From positions 1 through 64,000 of the forward strand of contig JAPMXV010000003.1 of NCBI GenBank assembly GCA_026936335.1: 64,000 nucleotides of DNA, given 5' to 3'. Positions 38,875 through 50,265 of this stretch are shown here, piece after piece. The position numbers and the translations under genes were made by a program. Numbering within the stretch: position 1 is the stretch's first letter; every line of letters starts with the position of its first letter. The stretch is from Mantamonas sphyraenae. Lineage: Eukaryota > CRuMs > Mantamonadidae. The notes under the pieces are model-generated. The model had not been told where the DNA came from. It did not search any database and saw nothing but the letters and a program-made list of their open reading frames with translations.

Positions 38875-41800
38875 TCAGTCCGAGTCATCGTCCGCAAGGA
38901 AGGACGCACTCCGCGAGCGACCTGTGGTGGTCCCCTCTGCAGCGGCAGAAGTGTTGCCTGCAACACTCTTGTCTTTGCTGGCCAGTTTGATCTCCTGCTC
39001 CAGTTCTGTCACCTTTCGCTGCTTCGCTTCCAATTGCTGCTGCAGCGATTCGATCTCCTTTTCCTTGCCTTCCTCCATCTTTGCAGCGTTCGCGGTCACT
39101 TTCTCCAGCTCTTCTTTTAGAGCAGAAATCTCCTTTTCCTTGTCTTCCGCAACCTTGCTGGCATCAGTATTCACCTTCTCCAGCTGTTCCTTCAGACTCG
39201 CAATCTCTTTCTCCTTGCCCTCAGCAGTCTTGCTTGCATCAGCCTTCGCTGCCTCCAGCTGCTCCTTCAGACTCGCAATCTCCTTCTCCTTGCCCTCAGC
39301 AGTCTTGCCTGCATCAGCCTTCGATGCCTCCAGCTGCTCCTTCAGGCTTGCAATCTCCTTCTCCTTGCCCTCAGCAGTCTTGCTTGCATCAGCCTTCGCT
39401 GCCTCCAGCTGTTCCTTCAGGCTTGCAATCTCCTTCTCCTTGCCCTCAGCAGTCTTGCCTGCATCAGCCTTCGATGCCTCCAGCTGCTCCTTCAGGCTTG
39501 CAATCTCCTTCTCCTTGCCCTCAGCAGTCTTGCTTGCATCAGCCTTCGCTGCCTCCAGCTGCTCCTTCAGGCTCGCAATCTCCTTCTCCTTGCCCTCAGC
39601 AGTCTTGCCTGCATCAGCCTTCGATGCCTCCAGCTGCTCCTTCAGGCTTGCAATCTCCTTCTCCTTGCCCTCAGCAGTCTTGCCTGCATCAGCCTTCGCT
39701 GCCTCCAGCTGTTCCTTCAGACTCGCAATCTCTTTCTCCTTGCCCTCAGCAGTCTTGCCTGCATCAGCCTTCGCTGCCTCCAGCTGTTCCTTCAGGCTTG
39801 CAATCTCTTTCTCCTTGCCCTCAGCAGTCTTCCCTGCATCAGCCTTCGATGCCTCCAGCTGTTCCTTCAGGCTTGCAATCTCCTTCTCCTTGCCCTCAGC
39901 AGTCTTGCTTGCATCAGCCTTCGCTGCCTCCAGCTGCTCCTTCAGGCTCGCAATCTCCTTCTCCTTGCCCTCAGCAGTCTTGCTTGCATCAGCCTTCGAT
40001 GCCTCCAGCTGTTCCTTCAGACTCGCAATCTCCTTCTCCTTGCCCTCAGCTTGCTTGCTGGCATCAGCATTTGCCTTTTCCAGCTGCTGCGACAGGTCTG
40101 CGGCTTCCTTCTCCTTTGCTCCGAGCTGTTCTCGCATCTCATCCATGCGCTTCGACAGCTCTCCTTCGCTCGATTCACTCTTCGCCTTGGCATCTTCCAG
40201 CGAGGCCAGTGCTTGGTCAAGCTTCTGCTGCAGATCTCCCGCTGCTTGTTTGCTTGCCTCTGCGACCATCTCAGCATCGGCGTTTGCCTTCTCCAGCTGT
40301 TCCTTCAGGCTCGCAATCTCCTTCTCCTTGCCCTCAGCAGTCTTGCCTGCATCAGCCTTCGCTGCCTCCAGCTGCTCCTTCAGGCTCGCAATCTCTTTCT
40401 CCTTGCCCTCAGCAGTCTTCCCTGCATCAGCCTTCGATGCCTCCAGCTGCTCCTTCAGACTCGCAATCTCCTTCTCCTTGCCCTCAGCAGTCTTGCCTGC
40501 ATCAGCCTTCGATGCCTCCAGCTGCTCCTTCAGGCTTGCAATCTCTTTCTCCTTGCCCTCAGCAGTCTTGCTCGCATCAGCCTTCGCTGCCTCCAGCTGT
40601 TCCTTCAGACTCGCAATCTCTTTCTCCTTGCCCTCAGCAGTCTTGCCTGCATCAGCCTTCGATGCCTCCAGCTGCTCCTTCAGGCTTGCAATCTCTTTCT
40701 CCTTGCCCTCAGCAGTCTTGCTTGCATCAGCCTTCGCTGCCTCCAGCTGTTCCTTCAGGCTTGCAATCTCTTTCTCCTTGCCCTCAGCAGTCTTCCCTGC
40801 ATCAGCCTTCGATGCCTCCAGCTGCTCCTTCAGGCTTGCAATCTCCTTCTCCTTGCCCTCAGCTTGCTTGCTGGCATCAGCATTTGCCTTTTCCAGCTGC
40901 TGCGACAGGTCTGCGGCTTCCTTCTCCTTTGCTCCGAGCTGTTCTCGCATCTCATCCATGCGCTTCGACAGCTCTCCTTCGCTCGATTCACTCTTCGCCT
41001 TGGCATCTTCCAGCGAGGCCAGTGCTTGGTCAAGCTTCTGCTGCAGATCTCCCGCTGCTTGTTTGCTTGCCTCTGCGACCATCTCAGCATCGGCGTTTGC
41101 CTTCTCCAGCTGTTCCTTCAGGCTCGCAATCTCCTTCTCCTTGCCCTCAGCAGTCTTGCCTGCATCAGCCTTCGATGCCTCCAGCTGTTCCTTCAGGCTT
41201 GCAATCTCTTTCTCCTTGCCCTCAGCAGTCTTGCTTGCATCAGCCTTCGCTGCCTCCAGCTGCTCCTTCAGACTCGCAATCTCCTTCTCCTTGCCCTCAG
41301 CAGTCTTGCCTGCATCAGCCTTCGCTGCCTCCAGCTGCTCCTGCAGACTCGCAATCTCCTTCTCCGCATCCTTGCTGGCTTCTTCGTTCACCTTGTTCGA
41401 CTCCTGCAGCATCTTCTTCAAACGCTCCACCTCATTCTTTGCTGCATCGATCTCTCCCTGCAGTTCGTTACGCAGCTCGTCTTCATCTTCGCGCTTTTCC
41501 ATCATGGCGTCACTGATCCTGTTGACCAGCTCCTCCTCCCTCTTCTTTGCAGCACCGCGCGCCTTTTCCAGCTCGCTTTCCAACATACTCCGCTGTGACT
41601 TCATGCGTTTGATCTCAGATGCGTAATCCTGCTGCATCTGCCTCTTCTCCTCTTCGTGGCGTTCCTTTGCTGTGCGTAGCTCTTCTTCCAGCTGCTCAAG
41701 GCCGCCTTCCTGCTGTACTCCTTCCTCTTGAAGCTGTGCAAAAAGCGCACGCATCTGCTTGTGCTTTCCCTGCAGTTCCGTCATCAGCCGCTCGTGGGTT

Positions 41801-44800
41801 TCACTCTCTTCGTCCAATTGTTTCTGCAGCTCAAACAACTTGTCCATCTGCTCGTGTGCCTCCGCGCTCTTGGCCGCTGCGCGCTCCCTTTCCACCTCAA
41901 CTTGGTGCCTCAGCTCACGCTTCTCCTCCTCTGCCTTGGCCAACAGCGCCTTCATCTCGAGTTCCCGCGTTTCGCGCCTGCCAACCTCCTCCTCTGCCTC
42001 GTCCAAAGCCCTGCGAAGTTCTCGTTCCTTGCGCGCCGCCGCATCCCTGTCCAGTCGCTCCTTGGCCTGGCTGCTCAGCGACTGACGCACACTCATCAAC
42101 TCGCTGTCTTTCAGCGACACCTCCGACAGCAGTCGGTTCACCTCTTGCTTCGCCTCCTCAAGTTCTACAGCCGCCCCTTCCAGTCCTTCCAGAGCCTTCA
42201 CCCTCTCTTCCAACTCGTCGTTCTCCTGGTTCACCGCCACAAACTGGTCCTGCAGTGTTTCCAATTTCTCGCTCGCCGCCACTTTGGCCTTAATCTGCCG
42301 CTCCACCTCCTCTTCAGCTTCCTTCTGGCTCTCCTCCGCCCGAGAAGCTCTTTGCCGCTCACGCTCCACTTGGCCCTCAAGCTCTGCCACCTTCACCTCC
42401 AGTTCGTGCACGTGGTTGCCCGTCTCCCCTTCCACCTTCTTCAGCAACGCCTCCAGCTCCCGCTTGCTTGCTTCCAGCGACGCTACCATGTCGTGTGCCT
42501 CTCTCAGCTGCCGTCCCTGTGCGGCCTCCTTTGCATCTGCCTCCTTCAGGCGGAACTTCAGTTCAGACACCTGCTCCTCCAACCCTACACGCTCCTCCCG
42601 CTGTTCTTGGCTTCCTCGCTCAGAATTGAGCCGCAACGACTGCAGCTCGGTCATCACTTCCTGGCGAGACAACACTGCTTCGTCAACACGACCTTCCAGC
42701 TTCTTCACCTCTGCCAGAGCCTTTTCCAGCTTTCTCGAGACCTCCTTCACACGCTGCTCTTTTTTGAACGCCTCCTCCTGAGCTTGGTGCAGCTTCGTTT
42801 CCAGCTCCGCCTTTTCTGCATTGTGCTGGATCTTGCTTGCACTCGTCTCGCCACGCACACTCGACACTTGCTCCCTTGTCTTGTTGAGCCTTTCGCGCAG
42901 ATCATCGATTTTCTTGCTTGCGTTCTCGTCCACCATTTTCAGCTCACCCTTCAGGTCGTTGATCTTGCGAGCCTGTGCCTCGATGCGCTTGTCCCGCGCC
43001 TTGATTGCCTGCTCATGGTCCAAGCCCATTTGCGCCTGCACCTTCTTCTCCTCCTCCAGGCGAACCCTCAGCTTGCTGATTTCCCGCTGCGACTCTTCCA
43101 ACTGCCGCGCCTGCGACGCCAGCTCCACCTGCACTTGCCTCTTGCTCAGATCCGTTTCACGTGCCTGTGATGCCAACTTCATGCTCTCGCTGCGCGTGTC
43201 CTGCACTTCGGCCTTGGCCTTTTCCAATGCTTCGCGGTATGTCGTCTGTAGGCCGCCCAGCACTTCACACTGCTGTCTGTGCGTGCTCAACTGTTTGTTC
43301 AACTTGCTCGTGTCCAGCTCCGCGCGTTTCAGCTCGTTTTTCAACACCATCACCTCTTTGGCGGCTTCAGAAAGCTTGCTGCGGATCACATCGTTCTCGT
43401 TGGCCAGCTGATCGCTCTTCATCTCCGACTGCTGCAGAATGCTCTCGATTTGACTCAATGTCCTGTCTGGCGATCCTCCCAGACGACTGGTGCTCCCTGG
43501 AGACGATCCTGGCGAGCGAAGCGACCGAATACGTGCCCCAGGCGAGCTCGGCGACGTCAGGAACGATGATGCTGACGGCGACGCCCTTTGCGAAGCGCTC
43601 GAGCCCATGGCTGATCCCAACACCGAGTACGAGGAAGAAGAGCCCACGGGGGAGCCCGGGTCTGACAGAGCCGATGTGTTTCCAAACGAGTCAACCGCCT
43701 TGGCCGCAAAGCGAAACTTGGCCAGCGGCGAAGACTCCTTGCGCATTGCCGACACGTTGCGCTGTGCCTCCAGATACCGTGAGCCAGAGACACTGTGCAT
43801 GTTGACTGTGTACAGTTGGTTGCTAAAAGTGACACCAAAGCTGTCGTCGCACTGCGAACCGCCAAACACAAACAGCTCGCCGTCCAGTTCGCTGACGCTG
43901 TGGCCTTCCATCTGTACGCGATAGGCGGTGTGAGCAAGGAATACGAGGGTGGGGGTGGGTGGCTGCGGGAGCGCTGGTGGACATGCTGTGGACATACCTG
44001 CTGCATCACCTCGCCCTGCAACAGTGGCTGGTACCAGGCCTGATTTGCCGTGTCCAGCACATGGATGTCGTTGAAGGTATCAAACTTTTCGTTGTTGAAC
44101 TGGTAGCCACCCATGACAACCATGAAGCGTTCCTGGAAGAGCGTGGCGCTGCGAGGGGAAGGCGACCATGTCAGTGTCCGTCCGCTCTGCCTTCCTCACC
44201 ATCCCGTTTACGGGCTCCCTGGTGCCACACAGGCTTGCAGCAATAGCAGAACCGGGATGGACGCAAGCATATGCCCATTTTTGTGGACCCGTTCTGCGCA
44301 CGACGAGTGCGTGCCACCTGCAGGTTGCTATTGCAAACTGGGCGGTGGGTTTTGGCCCTCGCACTCGCAAAAAGTGTTGACATACCTGTGGTTTGCGCGA
44401 GCACGGGGAACTGTGCCTGTGGCAGTCACTTTGGTCCACACCAATGTTTCCGTGTTCTACGCAACATAGATACGGCGCCGTGCATGTGTGTATGCGGCGG
44501 TGTGTGAGCGTACGCAACGCAGCCAACGCGGGGGGAAAAGGTGGATTTTCAAACGGCCAACTCACCAGCGCGTAAAGATCGTCGTAAAACGTGTCGTCCA
44601 TGCTGAATGAGTATCCTCCAAACAGCCAGATGGTGTTGCCCACATTGACGGTGGCATGGGACGACCGTGCGCTCGGTGCGCTACCTGAGCACGCCAATTG
44701 GCTCCAGCTTGCGTCCGTCAGGTCGAGCACCCACACGTCGTCCAGAAAGCTGCTCTCGCCGTTGGACCCGCCAATCACAAACAGCCGGTCGCCAATCACA

Positions 44801-45381
44801 TTTACAGAGTGGTACACGCGAGCAGGCGGTTGTTCGCCCGAGCAACTCCACAACGTCCACGTGCGGCTGAACACGTCAAACTCGTGCACGTCGTTGGAGA
44901 AGCTCTTCTCCTGCCGCAGCTGGTCCCACGTCTCGCCGCCAAACAACATCAGCGAGCTGTGCCGTGCGTACGTGTGAGTGTCAGTTGCCCCGTGTCCTGA
45001 CACGGCTCGTTCTCCTGCATCCCCCCCCCCCCCTGGTTTCGTGCTGACTCACTTGTTCCACATCGCCCCGGCGTGACCTCGTCGTTTGCTGGGAATCTGC
45101 CCAAACGTCTTGGCCTCCGACCACATCTGATCGTCGAGGTACAGGCAATGCACTGTGTTGAGATACTTTGAGCCGCTCTTGCTGAAGCCTCCAAATGTCC
45201 ACAGCTTGTTGTACGCCATCCATGAGACGTGGCCATCTTTCGGCGTCGGTGGCAAGCCGTAGATTCTCGGCGTGCCGATGGTTGCCACAAACTTGCTTGG
45301 GTCTTCGTCTGTGCCCACCTTTTTCCTGCTCCATGATGGTGAGGCAGGTCCACTGGCTGCTGAAGCTGACGAGGAGGACAT
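38875..45381 (-). CDS. Kelch-repeat giant coiled-coil protein (Tea1-like layout)
   Basis: Exons 45381-45053, 44956-44566, 44456-44386, 44148-43998 and 43911-38875 give about 1992 residues. Frames and splice sites agree at all four joins. Kelch blades: HVSWMAYNKLWTFGG, SLMLFGGETWDQL, RVYHSVNVIGDRLFVIGG, SHATVNVGNTIWLFGG, ANHSATLFQERFMVVMGG and HSVSELDGELFVFGG, fitting a six-blade propeller. A Ser/Pro/Gly linker follows, then more than 1400 residues of coiled coil. The last third is a nearly perfect 25-residue repeat, EKEIASLKEQLEAAKADAG-type, from a 75-bp minisatellite. The C-terminus ends SRSASFLADDDSD. Propeller plus long coil resembles fungal Tea1 polarity factors in layout only. Scaffold or cytoskeletal role is inferred. 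Confidence 0.88.
39040..41370. repeat. 75-bp coding minisatellite, about 24 copies
   Basis: The 75-bp unit encodes 25 residues containing KEIASLKEQLE. I count about 24 near-identical units in three blocks (about 4, 8 and 12), plus degenerate units at the 3' end of the gene. Two variants alternate (AAKADA and ASKADA, each followed by Gly or Ser). Two spacer blocks (about 40050-40290 and 40863-41103) encode QAAGDLQQKLDQALASLEDA. The spacers sit 813 bp apart and are virtually identical, showing a higher-order duplication. All six frames are open here because of base composition. Confidence 0.95.
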
Positions 45382-45388
45382 GTTCCTG

Positions 45389-45396
45389 TATAAATA
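45389..45396 (+). promoter_or_regulatory. Possible TATA box (TATAAATA) for DUSP12
   Basis: A perfect TATAAATA within the 181-bp divergent region, 167 bp before the DUSP12 start codon. For the minus-strand kelch gene it lies only 8 bp from the ATG, too close to serve it. No other gene here shows such a clear match. Confidence 0.3.
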
Positions 45397-45562
45397 CACA
45401 AAGGTTTGGCTCGGCAAGCGTCACAATGGACAGTGGTGAGGCACCGAGCACTGATGCCATGCGAAGGAGAACAAGCATCATCTCCTCACCACTGTGTGCA
45501 AAAGCAGCACCCTTTCGAGCCCCATTGCAGCTGCCCATGCCAAACCAACGCCTGCCACAAGA

Positions 45563-47082
45563 ATGTCCACGGCATGGGACGCAGACCAGGTCGTTGACCG
45601 CCTCTACCTGGGCTCCGCTACAGCTGGGGCAGACCTGGAACAGTTGCGGGAGCATGATATCCAGTTTGTCCTCGTCGTGGGCGTGCATCTGGAGAAGCAT
45701 TTTGAACGCGAAGGAATCGAGTACCTTCAGCTCCACGTGGTGGACACGGACATGGAGAATATGCTCTCCATCTTCCCAGAGTGCTTTGAATTTATGGATC
45801 GCGCCCTCGCCAGCGATCACTGCCTGCTCGTCCATTGGTACAGTATCCCATACCCAATTTTTTCCGGCTCCCCGCTCTGCAAGTTTCGTCCAAACTCCCC
45901 TCTCTGACACCCGGCGCTTGAAACCTCCCGTTGCTTGCCATACTGCCGTGTACACGTGCACACCTGCCCCACAGTGCGGCAGGGGTGTCTCGGTCCTCTA
46001 CAGTGGTCATTGCCTACCTCATGAAGTCCATGAACATGACGCTGGCCTGGGCGTACCACTTGGTGAAAAGCAAACGGAACGCCATCTCTCCAAACCCAGG
46101 CTTCTACCACCAGCTGGAAATCTTTGAAACCCTTGGGGGTGTGGTGCCGCAGTTTGATGACCTGGGCAACATTGCCATTGTGCCCATTGTGGAAAGAAAG
46201 AGCATCCGCAAGGAGGAGGACGAGGAACAACAGCAATCGTCCGACGCTTCCACGAGCATCTACGGTTCGCCTCGCCGTGAGCGCAGCTTCAGCCTGGACA
46301 GCAGCAGCGAGGAGGTGCAGTATGCATCCGCCCTGCGCCAGTATCAGCTCATGCTCACCTTCCAAAGCCTCTTTGAAGCAGACGACACAACCGAGACGGT
46401 TTTGCCGCGACGTAACTCGGGGTCAGACCTCAAGCTGGACAAAGTGCGCATGGAGCTGCTTCACCAGGAAGTCGAGAGCGAGGAAGAGTCCAGTAGTAAG
46501 AACGCTGGCGACAGCAACGCGGAGAGCAGCAGCAGCGGCACGGGCAACGGGAGCCCCGGCAGCAGCAGCAGCAGCAGCGATGCAAACGACGAGCTGAACT
46601 CCACTTCCAAGGATACCGACACAGCTCTGCTTTCCGAGGAAAGCTCAGAGACGACGCGCATTTTCTGCTGCAAACGATGCGGCAATCCGCTGCTGCCACA
46701 GGATGGCCTGATCCCACACAAGCGAGGAGGCCAAGCAAACGCGCTCGCAGCCACCGGCAAAGGCAGGAGCAAGCAGAAGACTGCTCAGTGCGACTATCTA
46801 TTCTTTGACCCGGCATGCTACACCGTGCGAGACCTCAGCACGAGCAGCCAGGTTGTGTACAAAGACATCGCGGCCGACCTGAACTGCCCCGAGTGTGGCG
46901 AAACGTTTGGCGACTACCGCTGGGCCGGCAACCACTGTTCCTGCCGCGCCTACCTTCAATACCTGCTGCGTTGCTTTGTGTCCTGCCTCGAATTGGTGGA
47001 CAGCGATCGCATCCAGGTGCGCAAGGTGGTCAAGAAGGAAGTTAGCAAGCCAAAGGAACGAAAGAAGCATTTTACGGTGTGA
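45563..47082 (+). CDS. DUSP12: Dual-specificity phosphatase 12 (Yvh1)
   Basis: Atypical dual-specificity phosphatase; the yeast orthologue Yvh1 releases Mrt4 during 60S ribosome maturation through its zinc domain. Exons 45563-45837 and 45975-47082 give about 460 residues (human 340). Phosphatase domain: RLYLGSATAG, general-acid region VVDTDMENM, and the signature HCAAGVSRS (Cys at residue 92), whose Cys codon is split by the intron (TG/T). FYHQLEIFE follows. A long Ser/Glu-rich insert (about residues 170-335) accounts for the extra length. The C-terminal zinc domain has CCKRCGNPL, CDYLFFDP, LNCPECGETFGDYRWAGNHCSC, matching human DUSP12. The last 11 bases overlap OXSM. Confidence 0.93.
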
Positions 47083-48662
47083 CCGCGGCCGATCCGTACA
47101 CAAGCGACGCATTGGTGCCTCCGAAACCAAATGAATTGCACAACACATGCTCTACCTCTGCGTGTCTCCACGTTTGCGCAGAACCCACATCGGGCTTTAC
47201 CAGGAAGTCCAATGGCAGTTCGCAAAGAGATGCGTCCAGGCTTGTGGCATCCAGATTAGCGTTGTACGCCACACGTTGCTCAACCAGACTCATGATGGCA
47301 AAGATGCTTTCCACTGCTCCTGCGGCACCGAGCAGATGGCCAATTGCACCCTTGTTGGCAGAGACTGCTGGGACGTGGGACACGTCTGCAAACACATCAG
47401 CAATTGCCACCGACTCGGCCAAATCACCTCGTGGCGTAGATGTGGCGTGCGCATTCACAAGCTGGACTTGATGTGGACTGATCTGAGCCCGACTCAGTGC
47501 CGCCTGCATGGCTCGGCGAGCCCCGTCTCCTGAAGGCGAAGGGGCTGTGATGTGGTGTGCATCGCCAGACATGCCATAGCCACACACACGCGCATATACA
47601 TGTGCCCCACGCGCGCGCGCATGCTCCTCCTCCTCGAGTACGAGCATGCCTGCGCCCTCACCCATCACAAACCCTGCTCGGGCGGCATCAAACGGCCGCG
47701 AAGCCAGATGAGGCTGATCGTTGTACGATGTGCACAGTCCCTTGGCTCTGCAGAAGCCAGCCATGACAAGCGGGCTGATGCAAGCCTCGGTGCTGCCCGC
47801 CAACATGACGTCGGCATCACCGTACTCGATCATGCGCATGGCATCCCCAATTGAATGCGCCCCTGTAGCACAGGCTGTTGATACCGAGTGGTTTGGCCCC
47901 TGTGTGCAAATTGGAATGATCCTCGTCGTGTCAGTATGCCTCGTACACATTTGACAATCGAGTGCGCCCACTCACCTTGAGATTATGTTCAATGGACAGG
48001 TAGCCAGCGGGCATGTTGATGAGAATGCGCGGTACAAAGTATGGGCTCATGCGCCTGTATGCCTTTGGGAACGCTTGCAGCGTGGTCACTTGGCGCAAGT
48101 CTCCGATGCTGCAGCCAACTGAGGCCCCCTGCCAAGAAGCGGTGACGGCGTCAGCACACACATGAATGCCTGTGGTTCTCACATTCAAACACAATGGAAG
48201 GCCCACCAGCGAGGCACGGTATAGGCCATACAAGGACGTACAGTCCGCTCTTGCTCAGCGAGCGTTTCTGGCTTCCATCCTGCGTCATCCAAGGCCTGCT
48301 TTGCTGCGCAAAACGCAAACGAGATTGCGTCTGTGGTTTCACGATGCATCTGGGAGGAGCAGAAGGCGTGCATGTATGTCAGCAGCAAACGCGAAAGCTC
48401 AGCGGCAGGCTGTGTTCGAAGCGGCTGGCCGTACATGCCGAGGCACCCACTGTGCAAGGTCAAACGCATCTCGGTCAACTTGGGCAGCTACTTGGGAGGG
48501 AAGAAAGGTGGAATCCTCGTCTGGGTGTGTATGTGACAGATCCAGGGCACGGACGGCAACTTTGCCGTCCAAGAGGGCCTTCCAGCATTGCTGTACACCC
48601 ACACCCAGGGGACTCACCATGCCCATCCCTGTGACAACGACACGGCGACTTGGGGTGGACAT
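47072..48662 (-). CDS. OXSM: Mitochondrial 3-oxoacyl-ACP synthase (KAS II type)
   Basis: Condensing enzyme of mitochondrial type II fatty acid synthesis (octanoate for lipoate). Exons 48662-48435, 48349-48242, 48128-47976 and 47899-47072, all phase 0, give about 438 residues. Motifs: [52 protein letters not shown] with the catalytic Cys, FVMGEGAGMLVLE, VNAHATSTPRGD (first His), NKGAIGHLLGAAGAVE (second His) and NSFGFGGTNASL. All Cys-His-His residues are present. The first exon border is uncertain: a donor 12 bases earlier also keeps frame. No clear presequence is visible, so mitochondrial location rests on family. Divergent from the ankyrin gene with 51 bp between start codons. Confidence 0.94.
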
Positions 48663-48713
48663 GGGTGAACTGCGTCAGCGGGCGCAAGACCAGCGTGGAG
48701 ACCGAAAGACGCC

Positions 48714-50232
48714 ATGAGCTCGTTGTCGTCCTCCATCCCGGAAGAGGTGACTGTGTTTGGCAAACCTGTCAAATCAGACAGTGTGGCGGGTGCGGTTGCA
48801 CTGGTAGTGGCCACAGCAGGCGCATTTGCAGGCTGGAGGTGGCTTTCATCTCCTGGCGATGAACAACGACACAAGGCCAATAGCAACAGCAGCGGCGATG
48901 AAGGCGCAAGCAGCAGTGACGACAAGGAAACAGGGGACAGCGCAGGCGAGGATCCAGAAGGGGACGGCGAACAGAGCAACGGGAGCAACAGCATTGTGTC
49001 GAAGCAGCTGCGTGACGCCCTGTTTGAAGCCGTTGAGCAGCACGACGCCTCCAGCGTGCAATCAATGATCAAGCAATGCCCAGCCCTACTGGAGGTAACA
49101 AACAGCAAGGGCATGACTGCGCTGATCGAGGCGTGTGACCGTGGCTATGCGCCTGTGGTCAAGGCGTTGCTGGAAGGTGAGTGGACGGACGCGCCAAAGT
49201 TCTTCGTGAGGATTTCCTGCGGGCGCTGGGCCCCGATCTTGGGCGGATTTGTGTTTCCTCTCCCGTTGTGCACACGCTTACAGTGACACACAACGCCACA
49301 CAGCTGGAGCGGATCCCAACCAGGCAGACGAGATGAGCAGCACGACGCCGTTCTACGCGGCGACGCGCCCGAGTGAACACAAGAGTAAGCCAGACATGGC
49401 AGTGGTGGCACTTCTGGCTGCGCATCCGCGTGTACATAAGAGCATCTTCACAGCAAGTGCTCTGGGCGACGTGGTGGCCACGCGAGACATGATCAAGCGC
49501 GATCCAAGGTGTGTGAACGAGCGAGATGCGCTCGGCCATACGCCGCTCTTTCTGGCCACTCTGCACGGCCACGAGCTAGTGGCTGCCCTGCTGCTCAACC
49601 ATGGTGCACGGGCAAACGACCAGGTCAAGTATCGAAGAAAGCATGTATCGCCCCTGGACGCCGCGGTGAATCGTTCGTGGAGCAAGTCGCACCGGCGTAT
49701 CGGCAGGCTGCTATTGGATTACGGGGCCGACGCGAGTCTGCACGACGCTTGCTACGTGGGGTCGATTGCACACGTGCATCGCTTCCTTCAGGTCGAGCCA
49801 CAAACGATCAACGATCGCGACCGGGCCGGCAACACGCCGCTGACCATTGCCATCGAGTACTGCAACCAGGAGCTGGTTCAGCTGTTGCTGGAGGAGGGTG
49901 CACAGGACACCGAGTTTGGTTCGGGCAAATGGCTTGCGATGGCCACGCTGTGCGAGGATCGAAATTGGAACAATACGGCCTTTCATGACGTCAACATGAA
50001 CACCTGTGTGTTCAATGATGTCGACTTGAGCAACGGAACTCTGTTCAACGTCAACATGGAGCGTGTTGTGGTTCACAACGTCTCGTTGGTGGGCAGCACC
50101 TTCCACAACGTCGACTTTGCCAATGTTCGCCTGGACAACTGCAAGATCGACGGCCTGCGCATCAACGGCAAGGCGGTGCGTCTTGTGGATGACGACGAGG
50201 AAGAGGGTGACGTGGAAATGGACAAAAAGTGA
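48714..50232 (+). CDS. Membrane-anchored ankyrin protein with pentapeptide-like tail
   Basis: Exons 48714-49176 and 49304-50232 give about 463 residues. A hydrophobic segment near residues 24-44 (VAGAVALVVATAGAFAGW) could be a membrane anchor. An acidic Ser-rich linker follows. Ankyrin repeats run from about residue 95 to 390: GMTALIEACDRGYAPVVKALLEAGADPN (joined across the intron), GHTPLFLATLHGHELVAALLLNHGA, SPLDAAVN..RRIGRLLLDYGAD, GNTPLTIAIEYCNQELVQLLLEEGA. The last 80 residues show a repeating F-N-D/N-V-D/N-L/M pattern (VFNDVDLSNGTLFNVNMERV, HNVDFANVRLDNC), like a pentapeptide beta-helix. Function unknown; protein binding is likely. Confidence 0.85.
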
Positions 50233-50265
50233 CACTCGATGCGAAACACCGCACGCTTTTGTTCG

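Noticed and set aside
39040..41370. Regular repeats resembling a CRISPR array
   Set aside because: Units are 75 bp, coding, contiguous and in a eukaryotic gene. There are no unique spacers of constant length and no cas genes.
38831..41626. Very long open frames on the plus strand (931, 811 and 515 codons) opposite the coiled-coil gene
   Set aside because: They are mirror frames of the 75-bp repeat, which lacks stops in every frame. The minus frame alone continues into kelch exons with correct splice joins and a heptad-like pattern.
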